The position numbers and the translations under genes were made by a program. Source: Microbulbifer pacificus (GTDB lineage: Bacteria > Pseudomonadota > Gammaproteobacteria > Pseudomonadales > Cellvibrionaceae). From it: a stretch of 64,000 nt of DNA. Position 1 is the first letter of the stretch. The number at the start of each line of letters is the position of its first letter. The stretch is from NCBI RefSeq assembly GCF_002959965.1, contig NZ_PREV01000026.1, positions 1,650,501-1,714,500 on the forward strand. The letters are read 5' to 3'. Under the pieces are notes generated by a model. It was not told the origin of the DNA. It worked only from the letters and a program-made list of their open reading frames with translations, and ran no database searches. Positions 10,241-19,692 of the stretch are shown here, in pieces.

Positions 10241-11095
10241 TCATGCAAGCTCGGCTTCGCGCAGTCGCTGTTGCCGTTCCTCTTCTTCCCGCATCACCGC
10301 CTTGATTTCTTCCAGCACGCCATCCACATCGGCACTGCTGTTATCGTCTGCGAATTCACCGGTGAGCTCCGTGTCCGGTGTCAGGTTGCCTTCCGCATAC
10401 AGTGCCCAGATTTCTTCGGCGTATGCCGTTTGCAATAACCCGGGCGCAAATTCGCCGTAGTAACGCCGCATATTATTGACATCGCGGGCAAACATTTCCC
10501 GGGCGCTGTTGTTGGCGGCGGCGTTGATGGCCTGCGGCAGGTCGATGATTACCGGACCGTATTCATCCACCAGCACATTGAATTCCGACAGGTCGCCATG
10601 CACGATGCCCGCGCACAACATGAGCCGGATGTAGTGCATCATCAGCGCATGGTCTTCCAGCGCCTGCTCTTCCGACATGATCACTTCACCCAGCCGCGGG
10701 GCCACATCTCCCGCCTCATCCGTAACCAGCTCCATCAACAACACGCCGTCTACGCAGCCGTAGGTTTCCGGCACGCGTACGCCGGCGCGGGCCAGGCGGG
10801 ACAGGGCGTCGATTTCGGCGTTCTGCCAGATTTCTTCCTGCTGCTTACGGCCGTAATTCGAGCGCTTCTGCATGGCCCGCGCCTGGCGGCCGCCGCGTAC
10901 TTTCCGGCCTTCCTGGTACTGGGCGGCGTTTTTGAAGCTGCGCTTGATCGCGTCCTTGTATACCTTGGCACAGCGAATATGGTCGCCGCAGCGGACGATG
11001 AAAATATCGGCTTCCTTGCCGCTCATCAGGCGGCTGATCACTTCATCGATCAAGCCGTCATCGACGAGGGGTTGCAGGCGTTTTGGGGCTTTCAC
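10241..11095 (-). CDS. RIO1-family serine/threonine kinase-like protein
   Basis: Bacterial RIO-type kinase of 284 aa. Seen motifs: SGKEADIFIV (about 25-34), the RIO replacement of the glycine-rich loop; the ATP-binding Lys in RCAKVYK (41-47); the catalytic loop IVHGDLSEFNVLV (about 163-175) with Asp and Asn; and the metal-binding Asp in VIIDLPQA (about 181-188). The kinase is therefore probably active. Bacterial RIO1 proteins are widespread in gammaproteobacteria with little known role; archaeal/eukaryotic relatives act in ribosome maturation. The start is GTG at 11095 with a weak ribosome site. The Glu/Arg-rich C-terminal tail may be a coiled coil. Confidence 0.88.
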   Translation of the reverse strand: MKAPKRLQPLVDDGLIDEVISRLMSGKEADIFIVRCGDHIRCAKVYKDAIKRSFKNAAQYQEGRKVRGGRQARAMQKRSNYGRKQQEEIWQNAEIDALSRLARAGVRVPETYGCVDGVLLMELVTDEAGDVAPRLGEVIMSEEQALEDHALMMHYIRLMLCAGIVHGDLSEFNVLVDEYGPVIIDLPQAINAAANNSAREMFARDVNNMRRYYGEFAPGLLQTAYAEEIWALYAEGNLTPDTELTGEFADDNSSADVDGVLEEIKAVMREEEERQQRLREAELA

Positions 11096-11284
11096 GGGTT
11101 TCAGCTAGCCAGGGGAGAGAGCGGGCGTGGATTATGACATCAAATTCGCTCGATAAATAAGCGGAATTCGCTGTCTGCCCGCGGGGATGTCAACGATGGA
11201 ATGGCAGCCAGCGAGGCATTTTTGCACCTCAACCGGCTGGATTTTTTTCCTATATTGTCTTCGGAAACGAGTCACTTCTGACGA

Positions 11285-12421
11285 TCAAATGCCGGTTTCG
11301 CGATCCCGGGTTTCGTAATACGCCTCTTCACTGATCCTGTGGTACGGAATGACCTGGGATTCGAATTCCTTGAACGCCTTGTATACCCGGTTGAACTGCG
11401 GATCTTTCGCCGCGGTCTCCTGCATGATCTGGTCGTTGATGGTTTTCAGATGGGCGATGACATCGTCCGGCAGTTTGCGCAGCTCGACGCCGTGCTGTTC
11501 CACCAGTTCTTTCAGCGCGCGGTTATTGCGTGCGGTGTACTCGTCGAGCATGTCCTGATTGGCGTCGCGGGCCGCGGTGCGGACGATGGCCTGCAGGTCC
11601 TTCGGCAATTTCTCGAACGCGGTTTTGTTGATGATGATTTCGAGGATCGAGCCGGGTTCGTGCCAACCGGGGTAGTAATAGTATTTGGCAATCTGGTGGA
11701 AGCCGAAGGCGAGGTCGTTGTAGGGGCCGACCCACTCGGTGGCATCGATGACACCGGTCTGCAGCGCGGTGTACAACTCGCCGCCGGGAATGGTTACGGC
11801 GGTACCACCGGCGCGGTTCAGCACGTCGCCGCCGAGGCCGGGGATACGCATCTTGAGGCCCTGCAGATCGGCGACGGAATTGATTTCGCGGTTGAACCAG
11901 CCCGCCATCTGCACGCCGGTGGAGCCACCGGCCATGGGGATCAGATTGAACGGCGCATAGAGTTCTTCCCACAGTTGCAGACCGCCACCGTAGTGCAGCC
12001 AGCCATTCATTTCCTGGGCGTTGAGACCGAAGGGTACCGCGGTAAAAAACTGCGCGGCGGGGATCTTGCCCTTCCAGTAATAGGCCGCGCCGTGGCCGAC
12101 CTGGGCGGCTCCGTCGGAGACCGCGCCGAACACGCCCATGGCCGGCACCAGCTCACCGGCGCCGTAGACTTTTATCTTCAGGCGGCCGTTGGACATCTCG
12201 TCGATTTTTTTCGCGAAGCGCTCCGGCGCGCTGCCGAGGCCGGGGAAGTTTTTCGGCCATGTTGTTACGAGCTTCCACTCGAAGGTCTGTTGGCCTGTGT
12301 TCTCTAACGTTGTGATTTGCTGCTCCTGCGTTGAGCGGGATACCACGAGGGCACCGAAGGTAAGCACCAGCAGGGCGAGCAGACCGAGAATGACAGGGGG
12401 GTACCAGTTTATTTTTTTCAT
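11285..12421 (-). CDS. dctP: TRAP transporter substrate-binding protein (DctP/TakP-like)
   Basis: Periplasmic solute receptor of a TRAP transporter, 378 aa. The ATG at 12421 gives the N-terminus MKKINWYPPVILGLLALLV, a signal peptide or membrane anchor; the open frame upstream runs through a repeat and is not coding. The mature part has FEWKLVTTWPKNFPGLG (about 43-59), the conserved RIPGLGG region and TEWVGPYNDLAFGFH then YYYYPGWHEPG. These are characteristic of the 2-oxoacid-binding TakP subgroup (Rhodobacter TakP). No permease gene is adjacent. dctQM at 4.2-6.2 kb, on the other strand, is the plausible partner. A REP-like element and a GC-rich hairpin lie just upstream. Confidence 0.9.
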   Translation of the reverse strand: MKKINWYPPVILGLLALLVLTFGALVVSRSTQEQQITTLENTGQQTFEWKLVTTWPKNFPGLGSAPERFAKKIDEMSNGRLKIKVYGAGELVPAMGVFGAVSDGAAQVGHGAAYYWKGKIPAAQFFTAVPFGLNAQEMNGWLHYGGGLQLWEELYAPFNLIPMAGGSTGVQMAGWFNREINSVADLQGLKMRIPGLGGDVLNRAGGTAVTIPGGELYTALQTGVIDATEWVGPYNDLAFGFHQIAKYYYYPGWHEPGSILEIIINKTAFEKLPKDLQAIVRTAARDANQDMLDEYTARNNRALKELVEQHGVELRKLPDDVIAHLKTINDQIMQETAAKDPQFNRVYKAFKEFESQVIPYHRISEEAYYETRDRETGI

Positions 12422-12447
12422 ACGCTTTCTGTTCGTTTTTATTTTTT

Positions 12448-12490
12448 CCGCCCCGGGGCCGGGGCGGCTCGCCTGCAGGCAGGCTCCTAC
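12448..12490. repeat. GC hairpin followed by a REP-like element
   Basis: A 9-bp perfect inverted repeat CCGCCCCGG/CCGGGGCGG (12448-12467) is followed by TCGCCTGCAGGCAGGCTCC and TAC (12469-12490). The latter is a variant of the TGTAGGAGCCTGCTTGCAGG-type element also found at 14826-14894 and 24295-24321. It lies in the 101-bp gap between uvrD and dctP. Resembles Pseudomonas REP palindromes. Confidence 0.6.
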
Positions 12491-12522
12491 ATTCCGTGTA
12501 TTTTGCAGAGCACGAAAGTGAA

Positions 12523-14754
12523 TCAGAGAGGTTGCAGTTTGGCCATGGAAACCACCAGCCATTTAGCGCCGGCATCGTCGAAGTTGACCTGCACCCGCGC
12601 GCGCGGACCGCTGCCTTCAAACTGAACCACGGTGCCCTCGCCGAATTTGGCGTGGTCGACACGACCACCCAGAGCCAGCGGTGGCAGGTCGTCGTCGAAA
12701 TCGGGGGCGGCGTCGGAGTAGGGATTGATACCGCCGCCGAACTTTCCATAATGTGGCTGAAATAACGGCTTGGAAATTTCGGTCTTGAGGCGCACCTCGT
12801 GGATAAATTCCACCGGAATTTCATTCACAAACCGCGACGGCTTGTTGTAGGTCTCGGTACCAAATAACCGGCGGCTCTCGGCGTAGGTGATATACAGCTT
12901 CTGCATGGCGCGGGTGATGCCGACGTAACACAGACGGCGCTCCTCCTCCATACGCCCGGGTTCCTGCGCGGACATCTTGTGCGGAAACAGGTTTTCCTCC
13001 ACACCGGCCATGAACACCAGCGGGAACTCTAATCCTTTGGCCGAATGAAGGGTCATCAGCTGCACCGCGTCCTCAAACTCATCCGCCTGGCCCTCGCCGG
13101 CATCCAGTGCGGCGCTGTCGAGGAACTGGTTCAGCAGCGGCACTTCCTCTTCCTCCACCACTTCGCCGTCGGCATCGGTGGCCTGGGGCGCGCCGTCGAA
13201 GGCGCGGCAGGCGCTCACCAGTTCCTGCAAGTTCTCCACCCGAGTCTGGCCCTTCTCACCCTTTTCCTTGCTGTGGAAATCCACGAGGCCAGTCTGCTCA
13301 ATGGCCAGCTCGGCGATATGGTCGAGGGTCTTGTCGGTGCTCTCTTCGTCCAGCGCGTCGATCAGGCTGAGGAAACTGGCCAGCGCACCGCCCGCGCGGG
13401 CCGCCAGCACTTTCTGCTGCAGCATTTTTTCCGCCGCCGCCCACATGGAACTGCCGTGCTCGCGCGCGAACTCGCGCACCATATCCACGGTGCGCGCACC
13501 GATGCCGCGGGTCGGGGTATTCACCACGCGTTCAAAGGAAGTGTCGTCGTGGCGGTTGGTGATCAGGCGCATGTAAGCGAGCGCGTTCTTGATCTCGAGG
13601 CGCTCGTAGAAACGCTGGCCACCGTAGATGCGGTAGGGCACCTGTTCCCGCAGCAATCCTTCTTCCAGCACCCGGGACTGGGCATTGGAGCGATACAGGA
13701 TGGCGACGCTGTCGCGGCGGTTGCCGTCGCGCACCCAGTCGCGGATGCGCTCGACGATAAAACGCGCTTCGTCCTGTTCGTTGTAGGCGGAGTAGAGCGC
13801 GATGGGCTCGCCCTTCTCGCCCTCGGTCCACAGCTCTTTCCCCAGGCGCCCGCTGTTGTGGGCGATGACCGCGTTGGCGGCGTTGAGGATGGTGCTGGTG
13901 GAGCGGTAGTTCTGCTCCAGGCGCACCGTCTGCACGTCTTTGCGATCGACTTCAAAGTGCTGGATGTTCTCGATTTTGGCACCGCGCCAGCCGTAGATGG
14001 ACTGATCGTCGTCGCCAACCGCGGTGATATGGCACTCGTCCCCGGCCAACAGGCGCAACCAGGCGTATTGGATGGTGTTGGTGTCCTGGAACTCGTCCAC
14101 CAGGATATAAGGGAAGCGGCGGCGGTAGTGGGCCAGGATGCCGTCGTTGTCGCGCAACAGCTCGTGGGCGCGCAGCAGCAGCTCGCCGAAGTCGACGAGA
14201 CCGGCGCGCTGGCAGGCCTCCTCGTACGCCGCGTAGATACGCACCATGGTGGCGAGCCAGGGGTCGCCCGAGAGCTGGATGTACTGGGGGCGGATGCCTT
14301 CATCTTTCTGCGCGCCGATCCACCACTGGGTCTCCCGCGGAGCCCACTTCTTCTCATCCAGTCCCAGTTCGTTCTGCACCCGCTTGATCAGGCGCAACTG
14401 GTCGTCCGAGTCGAGAATCTGGAAATTCTGCGGCAGCCTGGCCTCCTGCCAATGGGCGCGCAACAGGCGGTGGGCGAGACCGTGGAAGGTGCCCACCCAC
14501 ATACCGAAGGTGTTCACCCCCAACAGCTCCTCGATGCGCCCGCGCATCTCGCGCGCGGCCTTGTTGGTGAAGGTCACCGCCATGATGGAGTAGGGCGATG
14601 CCCCCTCGACCATCATCAGCCACGCGATACGGTGCACCAGCACGCGGGTCTTGCCCGAGCCGGCACCGGCGAGAACCAGTTGGTTACCCGGCGGCGCGGC
14701 TACGGCCTCGCGCTGGGCATCGTTTAGGGGGTCTAAAAGTTCTGATACGTCCAT
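12523..14754 (-). CDS. uvrD: DNA helicase II UvrD
   Basis: Superfamily-1A 3'-5' helicase acting in nucleotide excision and mismatch repair. Length is 743 aa from the ATG at 14754 (E. coli UvrD 720); the frame extends upstream to 14856 but crosses the LexA box and REP. Walker A GAGSGKT is at 30-36. Walker B VDEFQDTN, VGDDDQSIYGWRGA (motif III region), LEQNYRS (motif IV), VQLMTLHSAKGLEFPLVFM (motif V) and VGITRA (motif VI) are all present in order. The C-terminus carries the UvrD-type Tudor-like end (GGRVDHAKFGEGTVVQFEG). A near-canonical SOS box 33 bp upstream indicates LexA control, as in E. coli. Confidence 0.96.
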   Translation of the reverse strand: MDVSELLDPLNDAQREAVAAPPGNQLVLAGAGSGKTRVLVHRIAWLMMVEGASPYSIMAVTFTNKAAREMRGRIEELLGVNTFGMWVGTFHGLAHRLLRAHWQEARLPQNFQILDSDDQLRLIKRVQNELGLDEKKWAPRETQWWIGAQKDEGIRPQYIQLSGDPWLATMVRIYAAYEEACQRAGLVDFGELLLRAHELLRDNDGILAHYRRRFPYILVDEFQDTNTIQYAWLRLLAGDECHITAVGDDDQSIYGWRGAKIENIQHFEVDRKDVQTVRLEQNYRSTSTILNAANAVIAHNSGRLGKELWTEGEKGEPIALYSAYNEQDEARFIVERIRDWVRDGNRRDSVAILYRSNAQSRVLEEGLLREQVPYRIYGGQRFYERLEIKNALAYMRLITNRHDDTSFERVVNTPTRGIGARTVDMVREFAREHGSSMWAAAEKMLQQKVLAARAGGALASFLSLIDALDEESTDKTLDHIAELAIEQTGLVDFHSKEKGEKGQTRVENLQELVSACRAFDGAPQATDADGEVVEEEEVPLLNQFLDSAALDAGEGQADEFEDAVQLMTLHSAKGLEFPLVFMAGVEENLFPHKMSAQEPGRMEEERRLCYVGITRAMQKLYITYAESRRLFGTETYNKPSRFVNEIPVEFIHEVRLKTEISKPLFQPHYGKFGGGINPYSDAAPDFDDDLPPLALGGRVDHAKFGEGTVVQFEGSGPRARVQVNFDDAGAKWLVVSMAKLQPL

Positions 14755-14786
14755 GGGCGGCGATTGTATCAGGGGTTGCGGGATAA

Positions 14787-14802
14787 CTGGGTATATAAAC
14801 AG
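14787..14802 (-). promoter_or_regulatory. LexA (SOS) box of uvrD
   Basis: On the minus strand CTGTTTATATACCCAG fits CTG-N10-CAG, and from memory differs by a single base from the E. coli uvrD operator. It is centred about 40 bp before the uvrD ATG. Confidence 0.75.
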
Positions 14803-14825
14803 GTTTTGAACAGCCTGTGGTTGCC

Positions 14826-14894
14826 TGTAAGAGCCTGCTTGCAGGCGAACACTCACGGAGACCTTGACGGTTCGCCTGCAAGCAGGCTCCTACA
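14826..14894. repeat. Inverted pair of REP-like elements
   Basis: Two 24-bp copies in inverted orientation, 14826-14849 and 14871-14894, differ by one base. Unit: TGTAGGAGCCTGCTTGCAGG followed by CGAA. The pair could fold into a cruciform or a long stem with a 21-nt loop. Located between the divergent uvrD and hexR genes. Confidence 0.8.
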
Positions 14895-14988
14895 GGGTGT
14901 ATCGACCGCCATGCAAAGTACTGCCAACGCTCGCCAGCACCCCGCCATGCCGCTAAACTGCACAACCTGAACCAGAGAAGGTGTTGTC

Positions 14989-15843
14989 GTGAAGCCAGCG
15001 GAAGTCACGCAAAAAATCAGCGAACAGCTGAGTTCCATGCGCAAATCTGAGCGCAAGGTCGCGGAGTATATCCTCGCCAACCCCGGCGAAATCATCCATA
15101 TGCGCATTGTCGACCTCGCCACAGAAGCCCAGGTGAGCGAACCCACCGTGGTGCGTTTCTGCCGCGCCGTGGGCTGTTCCGGATTCCAGGAGTTCAAGCT
15201 CAACCTCGCCCAGCAACTGGCATCAAGCCCCAGCTTCGGCCAGATCGCCGTTACCGAAACCGATACCATCGCCGAATACAAGCGCAAGGTGTTCGACTCC
15301 ACCGTCGACACCCTGCTCAACGTGCGCGACAAGATCGACAACCGGGCGCTGGAAGCCGCGGTCACCGCCATCGCCGCCGCCAAGCGCGTGGAGTTCTTCG
15401 GCTTCGGCGCCTCGGGTGCTGTGGCCGCCGATGCCAAACACAAGTTCTTCCGCCTACAGCTGGCCGCCGCCGCCCACTCCGACCACCACATGCAGAGCAT
15501 GTCCGCGATGAGCATGGAGCCGGGCGACGTGGTGGTGGCCATCTCCCAGAGCGGGCGCACCTCCTCGCTGTTGCGCTCGATGGAAATGGCCAAAACCCAG
15601 GGCGCCACGGTGATCGGCCTCGGCCCCAGCGGTTCCCCGGTAACACGCAAGTCCACCATTCCCCTTGAGGTGGATGTGGAAGAAGACATCGAGCTGTACA
15701 CGCCGTTGTCGTCCCGCATTGCGCATCTGGTGGTGATCGACGTGCTCGCCATCGGCGTGGCCCAGCGCAAGGGCCCGCAACTGCAGGAACACCTGCTGAA
15801 ACTGAAGAAGGGGCTGTACAACCTTCGCGAAGAGAAGCACTGA
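14989..15843 (+). CDS. hexR: HexR-type transcriptional regulator (RpiR family)
   Basis: DNA-binding regulator of central carbon metabolism, 284 aa. The N-terminal RpiR helix-turn-helix (about 1-77) includes VSEPTVVRFCRAVGCSGFQE (about 45-64). A C-terminal SIS sugar-phosphate domain has VVAISQSGRTSSLLRSME (about 180-197). In gammaproteobacteria HexR senses 2-keto-3-deoxy-6-phosphogluconate and represses glycolytic and Entner-Doudoroff genes. Those genes are not next to it here, so the HexR label rests on overall similarity. The start is GTG at 14989 with AGAAGG upstream. It is followed after 12 nt by the DUF4153 gene. Confidence 0.85.
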   Translation: MKPAEVTQKISEQLSSMRKSERKVAEYILANPGEIIHMRIVDLATEAQVSEPTVVRFCRAVGCSGFQEFKLNLAQQLASSPSFGQIAVTETDTIAEYKRKVFDSTVDTLLNVRDKIDNRALEAAVTAIAAAKRVEFFGFGASGAVAADAKHKFFRLQLAAAAHSDHHMQSMSAMSMEPGDVVVAISQSGRTSSLLRSMEMAKTQGATVIGLGPSGSPVTRKSTIPLEVDVEEDIELYTPLSSRIAHLVVIDVLAIGVAQRKGPQLQEHLLKLKKGLYNLREEKH

Positions 15844-15855
15844 TCAGGACGCGAT

Positions 15856-17643
15856 ATGCAGGGAAGCAGCGACCAACAGGCGGAAAATATCTCTGACTCA
15901 GACAGTCTCGGCACCCCCGAAAAACGCCTGATTCTCGCCGCGGCCCTGATTCAGGGGCTCGCCCTCTACACCCTCAAGTTCTTCACTGCCGTCGACGGCT
16001 GGTCTCCGGTCTGGCAGTACCTGTGTTACACCATTGCCATCGCCATTCCACCGCTGGTGATCGTCACCGTCGCGCCGCGCCTGGCGCGGGGTTACTGGTG
16101 GCTGATCGCTGGCTACGCTGTCGTGCTGGCGCTCCTCGCCGGTTACCGCGGGTACCAGTGCACCCCCGCGGACCAGGTGTACTGCGGCAATCCCCATGAG
16201 TTTGTGCCGGCGATTGCCATCGCCACCTTCGTCGTCGCGTTTCTGCTGCGCGCCTGTTCCACCGGGGCAGCGCGCCTGCAACAGCCGCAGTATCCCGCGC
16301 TGTTTCACTTCTCCTGGGACAATGCCCTCACCATCGGCCTGACACTGGTGTTTACCGGTACCTTCTGGCTGATTCTGTTTCTGTGGCAGGCGCTGTTCAA
16401 ACTGGTGGGCGTGGACTTTTTCCACGAGCTGTTCCGCAAAGACTGGTTCTGCTACCCGGTGACCTGGCTTGCGGCCGGTAGCGGTGCCATCCTGTTCCGC
16501 TCCCAGCAGAGCTTTGTGCTGACCCTGAAGCGACTGCTGCGTACCATGCTGGTGGCGCTGCTGCCCCTGCTGGCGGTGCTCACCATCGTGTTCCTCGCCA
16601 CCCTGCCATTTACCGGCCTGCAGCCCATCTGGGATACCGGCCGCGGTAGCGCTTTACTGCTGTGGCTGGTAGCGCTGCTGCTGTTTTTCACCAACGGCGT
16701 GGTCCAGGACGACTTCCCGTTTGCGCGCTACCCGCGCTGGATCAACCGGGTGCTGCTGCTGGCGCTGATCGTCGCTCCTTTTTACACCGCCTTCGCACTC
16801 TACGGCCTGTGGTTGCGGGTAGCGCAGTACGGCTGGACCCCGGAGCGCCTGTGGGGCTTCGTGGTGGCGCTGACCCTGGCGCTGCTGGCCACCAGCTACA
16901 GCCTGTCGATCCTGCGCCGCGGTGCGCACTGGTCGGAGTGGTTGCGGCGGATCAATACCGGCCTGGCGCTGTGGGTGCTGGCGGTATGTCTGATTACCCA
17001 GTCGCCGCTGGTGAACTTCTGGCGTATCAGCGCCGGCAGCCAGCTGGCGCGCCTGCAGGACGGGCGCGCGGAGCTGGCGGATTTTGATTTTTTCTTCCTG
17101 CGGGAAAAATTGGGGCGGCCGGGACTGGAGGCGCTGCGGGCGGCAAAAGCGTTTCCCGCCATTCAGCAAAATGCCGACGTCACCAGCCACATTGATGCAC
17201 TTCTGGCACAGCCCGACGCCATCTGGGAGCTGCGTAAAAACCCCCTGCAGACACAGGCGGAAATACAGAAGTTACGGGAGATCGAAGTCATTCCCGCCGG
17301 CAGCAGCCTGCCCGCGGACTTCAGCAACCAGAGATTCAGCGAGAGCTGCCAGCTGCCCGAGCGGCAATGTGTGTGGCTGGCAAAGGACCTGGATCGCGAC
17401 GGCAACAGCGAGTTTTTGCTCTTCTCCTACCGCTCACGGAGCGAACAACAGCACTTCCTGCAGGTCGTGGCGTTCGCCAGGTCGGATGGCCACTGGCGTC
17501 AGATCGGAGTCAACAACCGCAGCACCGATGAGGATTTCGACGCGCTCAAGCGGCGCCTGGCCGCGGGAGAGACCGAAACGCGCGCACCGCGCTGGCCCGC
17601 GCTCTATCTGGGTGATGAGTTGCTTCTCGATCCCACCCAGTAG
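15856..17643 (+). CDS. DUF4153-type polytopic membrane protein
   Basis: Inner-membrane protein of 595 aa. About eleven hydrophobic segments fill residues 25-385, then comes a hydrophilic C-terminal region of about 200 residues. The pattern NALTIGLTLVFTGTFWLILFL and the repeated blocks rich in Trp and Leu resemble the DUF4153 family. The C-terminal part (ERQCVWLAKDLDRDGNSEFL, about 500-519) carries a DxDxNxE stretch that looks like a calcium-type loop. It lies 12 nt after hexR, probably in the same transcript. No function is known to me. Confidence 0.7.
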   Translation: MQGSSDQQAENISDSDSLGTPEKRLILAAALIQGLALYTLKFFTAVDGWSPVWQYLCYTIAIAIPPLVIVTVAPRLARGYWWLIAGYAVVLALLAGYRGYQCTPADQVYCGNPHEFVPAIAIATFVVAFLLRACSTGAARLQQPQYPALFHFSWDNALTIGLTLVFTGTFWLILFLWQALFKLVGVDFFHELFRKDWFCYPVTWLAAGSGAILFRSQQSFVLTLKRLLRTMLVALLPLLAVLTIVFLATLPFTGLQPIWDTGRGSALLLWLVALLLFFTNGVVQDDFPFARYPRWINRVLLLALIVAPFYTAFALYGLWLRVAQYGWTPERLWGFVVALTLALLATSYSLSILRRGAHWSEWLRRINTGLALWVLAVCLITQSPLVNFWRISAGSQLARLQDGRAELADFDFFFLREKLGRPGLEALRAAKAFPAIQQNADVTSHIDALLAQPDAIWELRKNPLQTQAEIQKLREIEVIPAGSSLPADFSNQRFSESCQLPERQCVWLAKDLDRDGNSEFLLFSYRSRSEQQHFLQVVAFARSDGHWRQIGVNNRSTDEDFDALKRRLAAGETETRAPRWPALYLGDELLLDPTQ

Positions 17644-17769
17644 TTTTCGCCGAGACGATCCCGCGGTCATGGAATACACCCTCGCGGCCAGCTAAGATGC
17701 CGCGCTGGCCTGCGGCTATGCTTAGGCAGACCCCGCGCGCCCCATTCACCCCGCAGTACCCGAGTTGCC

Positions 17770-19014
17770 ATGCCTTCACCCTCGACAAGCGCCCAGAGCC
17801 ATCCTCCCCGCTGGCTGGCGGTGTACCTCGCCGCGCTGGTGGCGCTCACCCCGTTTTCCATCGACACCTATCTGCCGGCCATTCCCTCCATGGCGCATGC
17901 CCTCGGCGTGACCGTGGCGGAAGTACAGCGCTCGGTATCCAGCTACCTGCTCGGGTTTGCGGTGGGGCAGATCTTCGGCGGGCCTCTTTCCGACCGTCTC
18001 GGCAGAATTCTGATCGGCACCATCGGGCTTGGCATCTTTATCGCCAGTACCGCGCTGATCCTGTTCATCAACAACGCCGAGCTGCTGGTCGTGTTGCGCT
18101 TCTGTCAGGCCGTCGGCGGCGGCTTTGCCACGGTGATCTGTGGCGCCATTGTGCGCGACCTGTACCACGGTCGCGACGCCGCGCGCATCATGTCGATGAT
18201 CGCCACCATGATGCTGCTGGCGCCGATGGTGGCACCGGTGATCGGTTCTACCCTGCTGACCTTTAGCGACTGGCACGCAATTTTCATTTTTCTGCTGGTG
18301 TACGCGCTGCTGATGATGGGGGTCGTGCGCTCGATCTTGCCGGAGACGGTATCGAAGTTCCGGCGCGCACGCCGCCAGCGCCAGTCGCGGCGCAGTATGT
18401 TCAATGGCTACGGTGAGATTTTTCGCTGCCGGCGCGCGCTGGGCTTTCTGTTTGCGCAGGCACTGATCAGCGGCTGCATGTTCATCTATATCACCACCGC
18501 GCCGTTCGTGTTCATGGAGCGTTTCGGGGTATCGTCGGCGCACTTTCCGCTGATGTTTGGCAGTTGCGTACTTGGGCTGGTGCTGATGGTGCAGGTGAAT
18601 ATCCGCCTGCTGAAGGTATTTGAACCGCGCCAGATTCTGCTGGTGGGCATGTCCCTGCAACTGATGTCCTGCGCGCTGCTGCTGGGAAGTACGCTCTATT
18701 TCGGGCGCGAATTGCCACTGCTGGGCTGGATGATTCCACTGGTCATGGCGATGGGGTTCAACGGCCTGATCACCCCCAACAGCGCGGCCTGTTACCTGGA
18801 GTTTTTCCCGAAAATCAGCGGTACGGCCAACGCGCTCTACGGCGCCACACTGTTTATTGCCGGCGGCGTGCTGGGTGGACTGGTGAATGGCTTCCACACC
18901 GGCACCCTGGTGCCGATCGCGGCGGGGATGGCCGCGTGCTCTGCCGCGGCCCTGTGCTTCGTGCTGTTTGTCGCCAGGGCGCGGCGGCCGATCGACGTAG
19001 ACGGCCGGCGCTGA
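17770..19014 (+). CDS. Bcr/CflA-family drug exporter (MFS)
   Basis: Proton-driven multidrug efflux protein of the major facilitator superfamily, 414 aa with about 12 membrane segments. The signature of the Bcr/CflA group is seen: LVALTPFSIDTYLPAIPSMA (about 23-42), GQIFGGPLSDRLGRI (about 74-88, the MFS motif A loop), VGGGFATVICGAIVRDLYH and the RIMSMIATMMLLAPMVAPVIG segment (motif C type). Substrates such as bicyclomycin or chloramphenicol are known for relatives but cannot be deduced here. No regulator is adjacent. It is convergent with the downstream glutathione transferase. Confidence 0.88.
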   Translation: MPSPSTSAQSHPPRWLAVYLAALVALTPFSIDTYLPAIPSMAHALGVTVAEVQRSVSSYLLGFAVGQIFGGPLSDRLGRILIGTIGLGIFIASTALILFINNAELLVVLRFCQAVGGGFATVICGAIVRDLYHGRDAARIMSMIATMMLLAPMVAPVIGSTLLTFSDWHAIFIFLLVYALLMMGVVRSILPETVSKFRRARRQRQSRRSMFNGYGEIFRCRRALGFLFAQALISGCMFIYITTAPFVFMERFGVSSAHFPLMFGSCVLGLVLMVQVNIRLLKVFEPRQILLVGMSLQLMSCALLLGSTLYFGRELPLLGWMIPLVMAMGFNGLITPNSAACYLEFFPKISGTANALYGATLFIAGGVLGGLVNGFHTGTLVPIAAGMAACSAAALCFVLFVARARRPIDVDGRR

Positions 19015-19059
19015 GGGCGCACAATCCGCGCGGGGTGTCTCGATTACCGGGCGCTGGAC

Positions 19060-19659
19060 TCAGACAAGCCCCTCTTCCTGCATGGCTTTTTTTACGCCCG
19101 GGCGCGCGGCCATGCGCTCGGCGAAGGCCTTGAGCTTCGGCCAGGTTCCGGTGTCTACCCCCACCATGCCGCACCAGTTGTACACGGTGAACAGATAGGC
19201 ATCGGCAATGCAGAAGTCGTCGCCCATCAGATAGTCGCCGGCCATATGCTCTTCCACATACTGGAAGCGCTTGCTCACGGCCTTTCGCGCGCGATCCTTT
19301 TCCTCTTCGGAGCCGTTCCAGAACAACGGGACGAAGGATTTGTGCACCTCGGTAGAGAGGTAGTTCAGCCACTCCAGTACCCGGTAGTGATCCAGCGACC
19401 CGTACTCCGGCGCCAGCTTCGCGTCCGGCTTCTGTTCCGCCAGAAACTGCACGATGGCCGGCCCCTCGGTCAGCACCTCGCCGCCCTCCAGTTGCAGTGC
19501 CGGCACATACCCCTTGGGGTTGACCTCGGTGTAATCGCCACCGCTCTCGGTTTCCTTTGTCTTGAGATTTACCTGGCACAACTCGAGATCGATGCCCGCC
19601 TCGCAGGCGACAATGTGCGGAGAGAGGGAGCAGGCGCCGGGTGCGTAAAACAGCTTCAT
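19060..19659 (-). CDS. gstA: Beta-class glutathione S-transferase
   Basis: Cytosolic glutathione transferase of 199 aa. The N-terminal thioredoxin fold begins MKLFYAPGACSLSPHI with Cys10, the residue that forms the mixed disulfide with glutathione in bacterial beta-class enzymes. PKGYVPALQLEGGEVLTEGP (about 48-67) contains the cis-Pro and the gamma-Glu contact of the G-site. The all-helical C-terminal domain includes MGDDFCIADAYLF (about 145-157). A strong AGGAG precedes the start. It is the last of three genes on this strand with yqjG and a DoxX gene, separated by 33 nt from yqjG, which suggests a thiol/quinone detoxification unit. Confidence 0.92.
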   Translation of the reverse strand: MKLFYAPGACSLSPHIVACEAGIDLELCQVNLKTKETESGGDYTEVNPKGYVPALQLEGGEVLTEGPAIVQFLAEQKPDAKLAPEYGSLDHYRVLEWLNYLSTEVHKSFVPLFWNGSEEEKDRARKAVSKRFQYVEEHMAGDYLMGDDFCIADAYLFTVYNWCGMVGVDTGTWPKLKAFAERMAARPGVKKAMQEEGLV

Positions 19660-19692
19660 GGTTTCTCCTGAAGGTGTATTGGGGGAAGGGGG

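Noticed and set aside
12448..12467. GC hairpin as terminator of uvrD
   Set aside because: On the minus strand it is followed by A-runs, not U-runs, so it does not fit intrinsic termination of uvrD.
13045..14727. 560-aa plus-strand open frame
   Set aside because: Antisense of uvrD; no family similarity and the helicase motifs on the other strand are complete.
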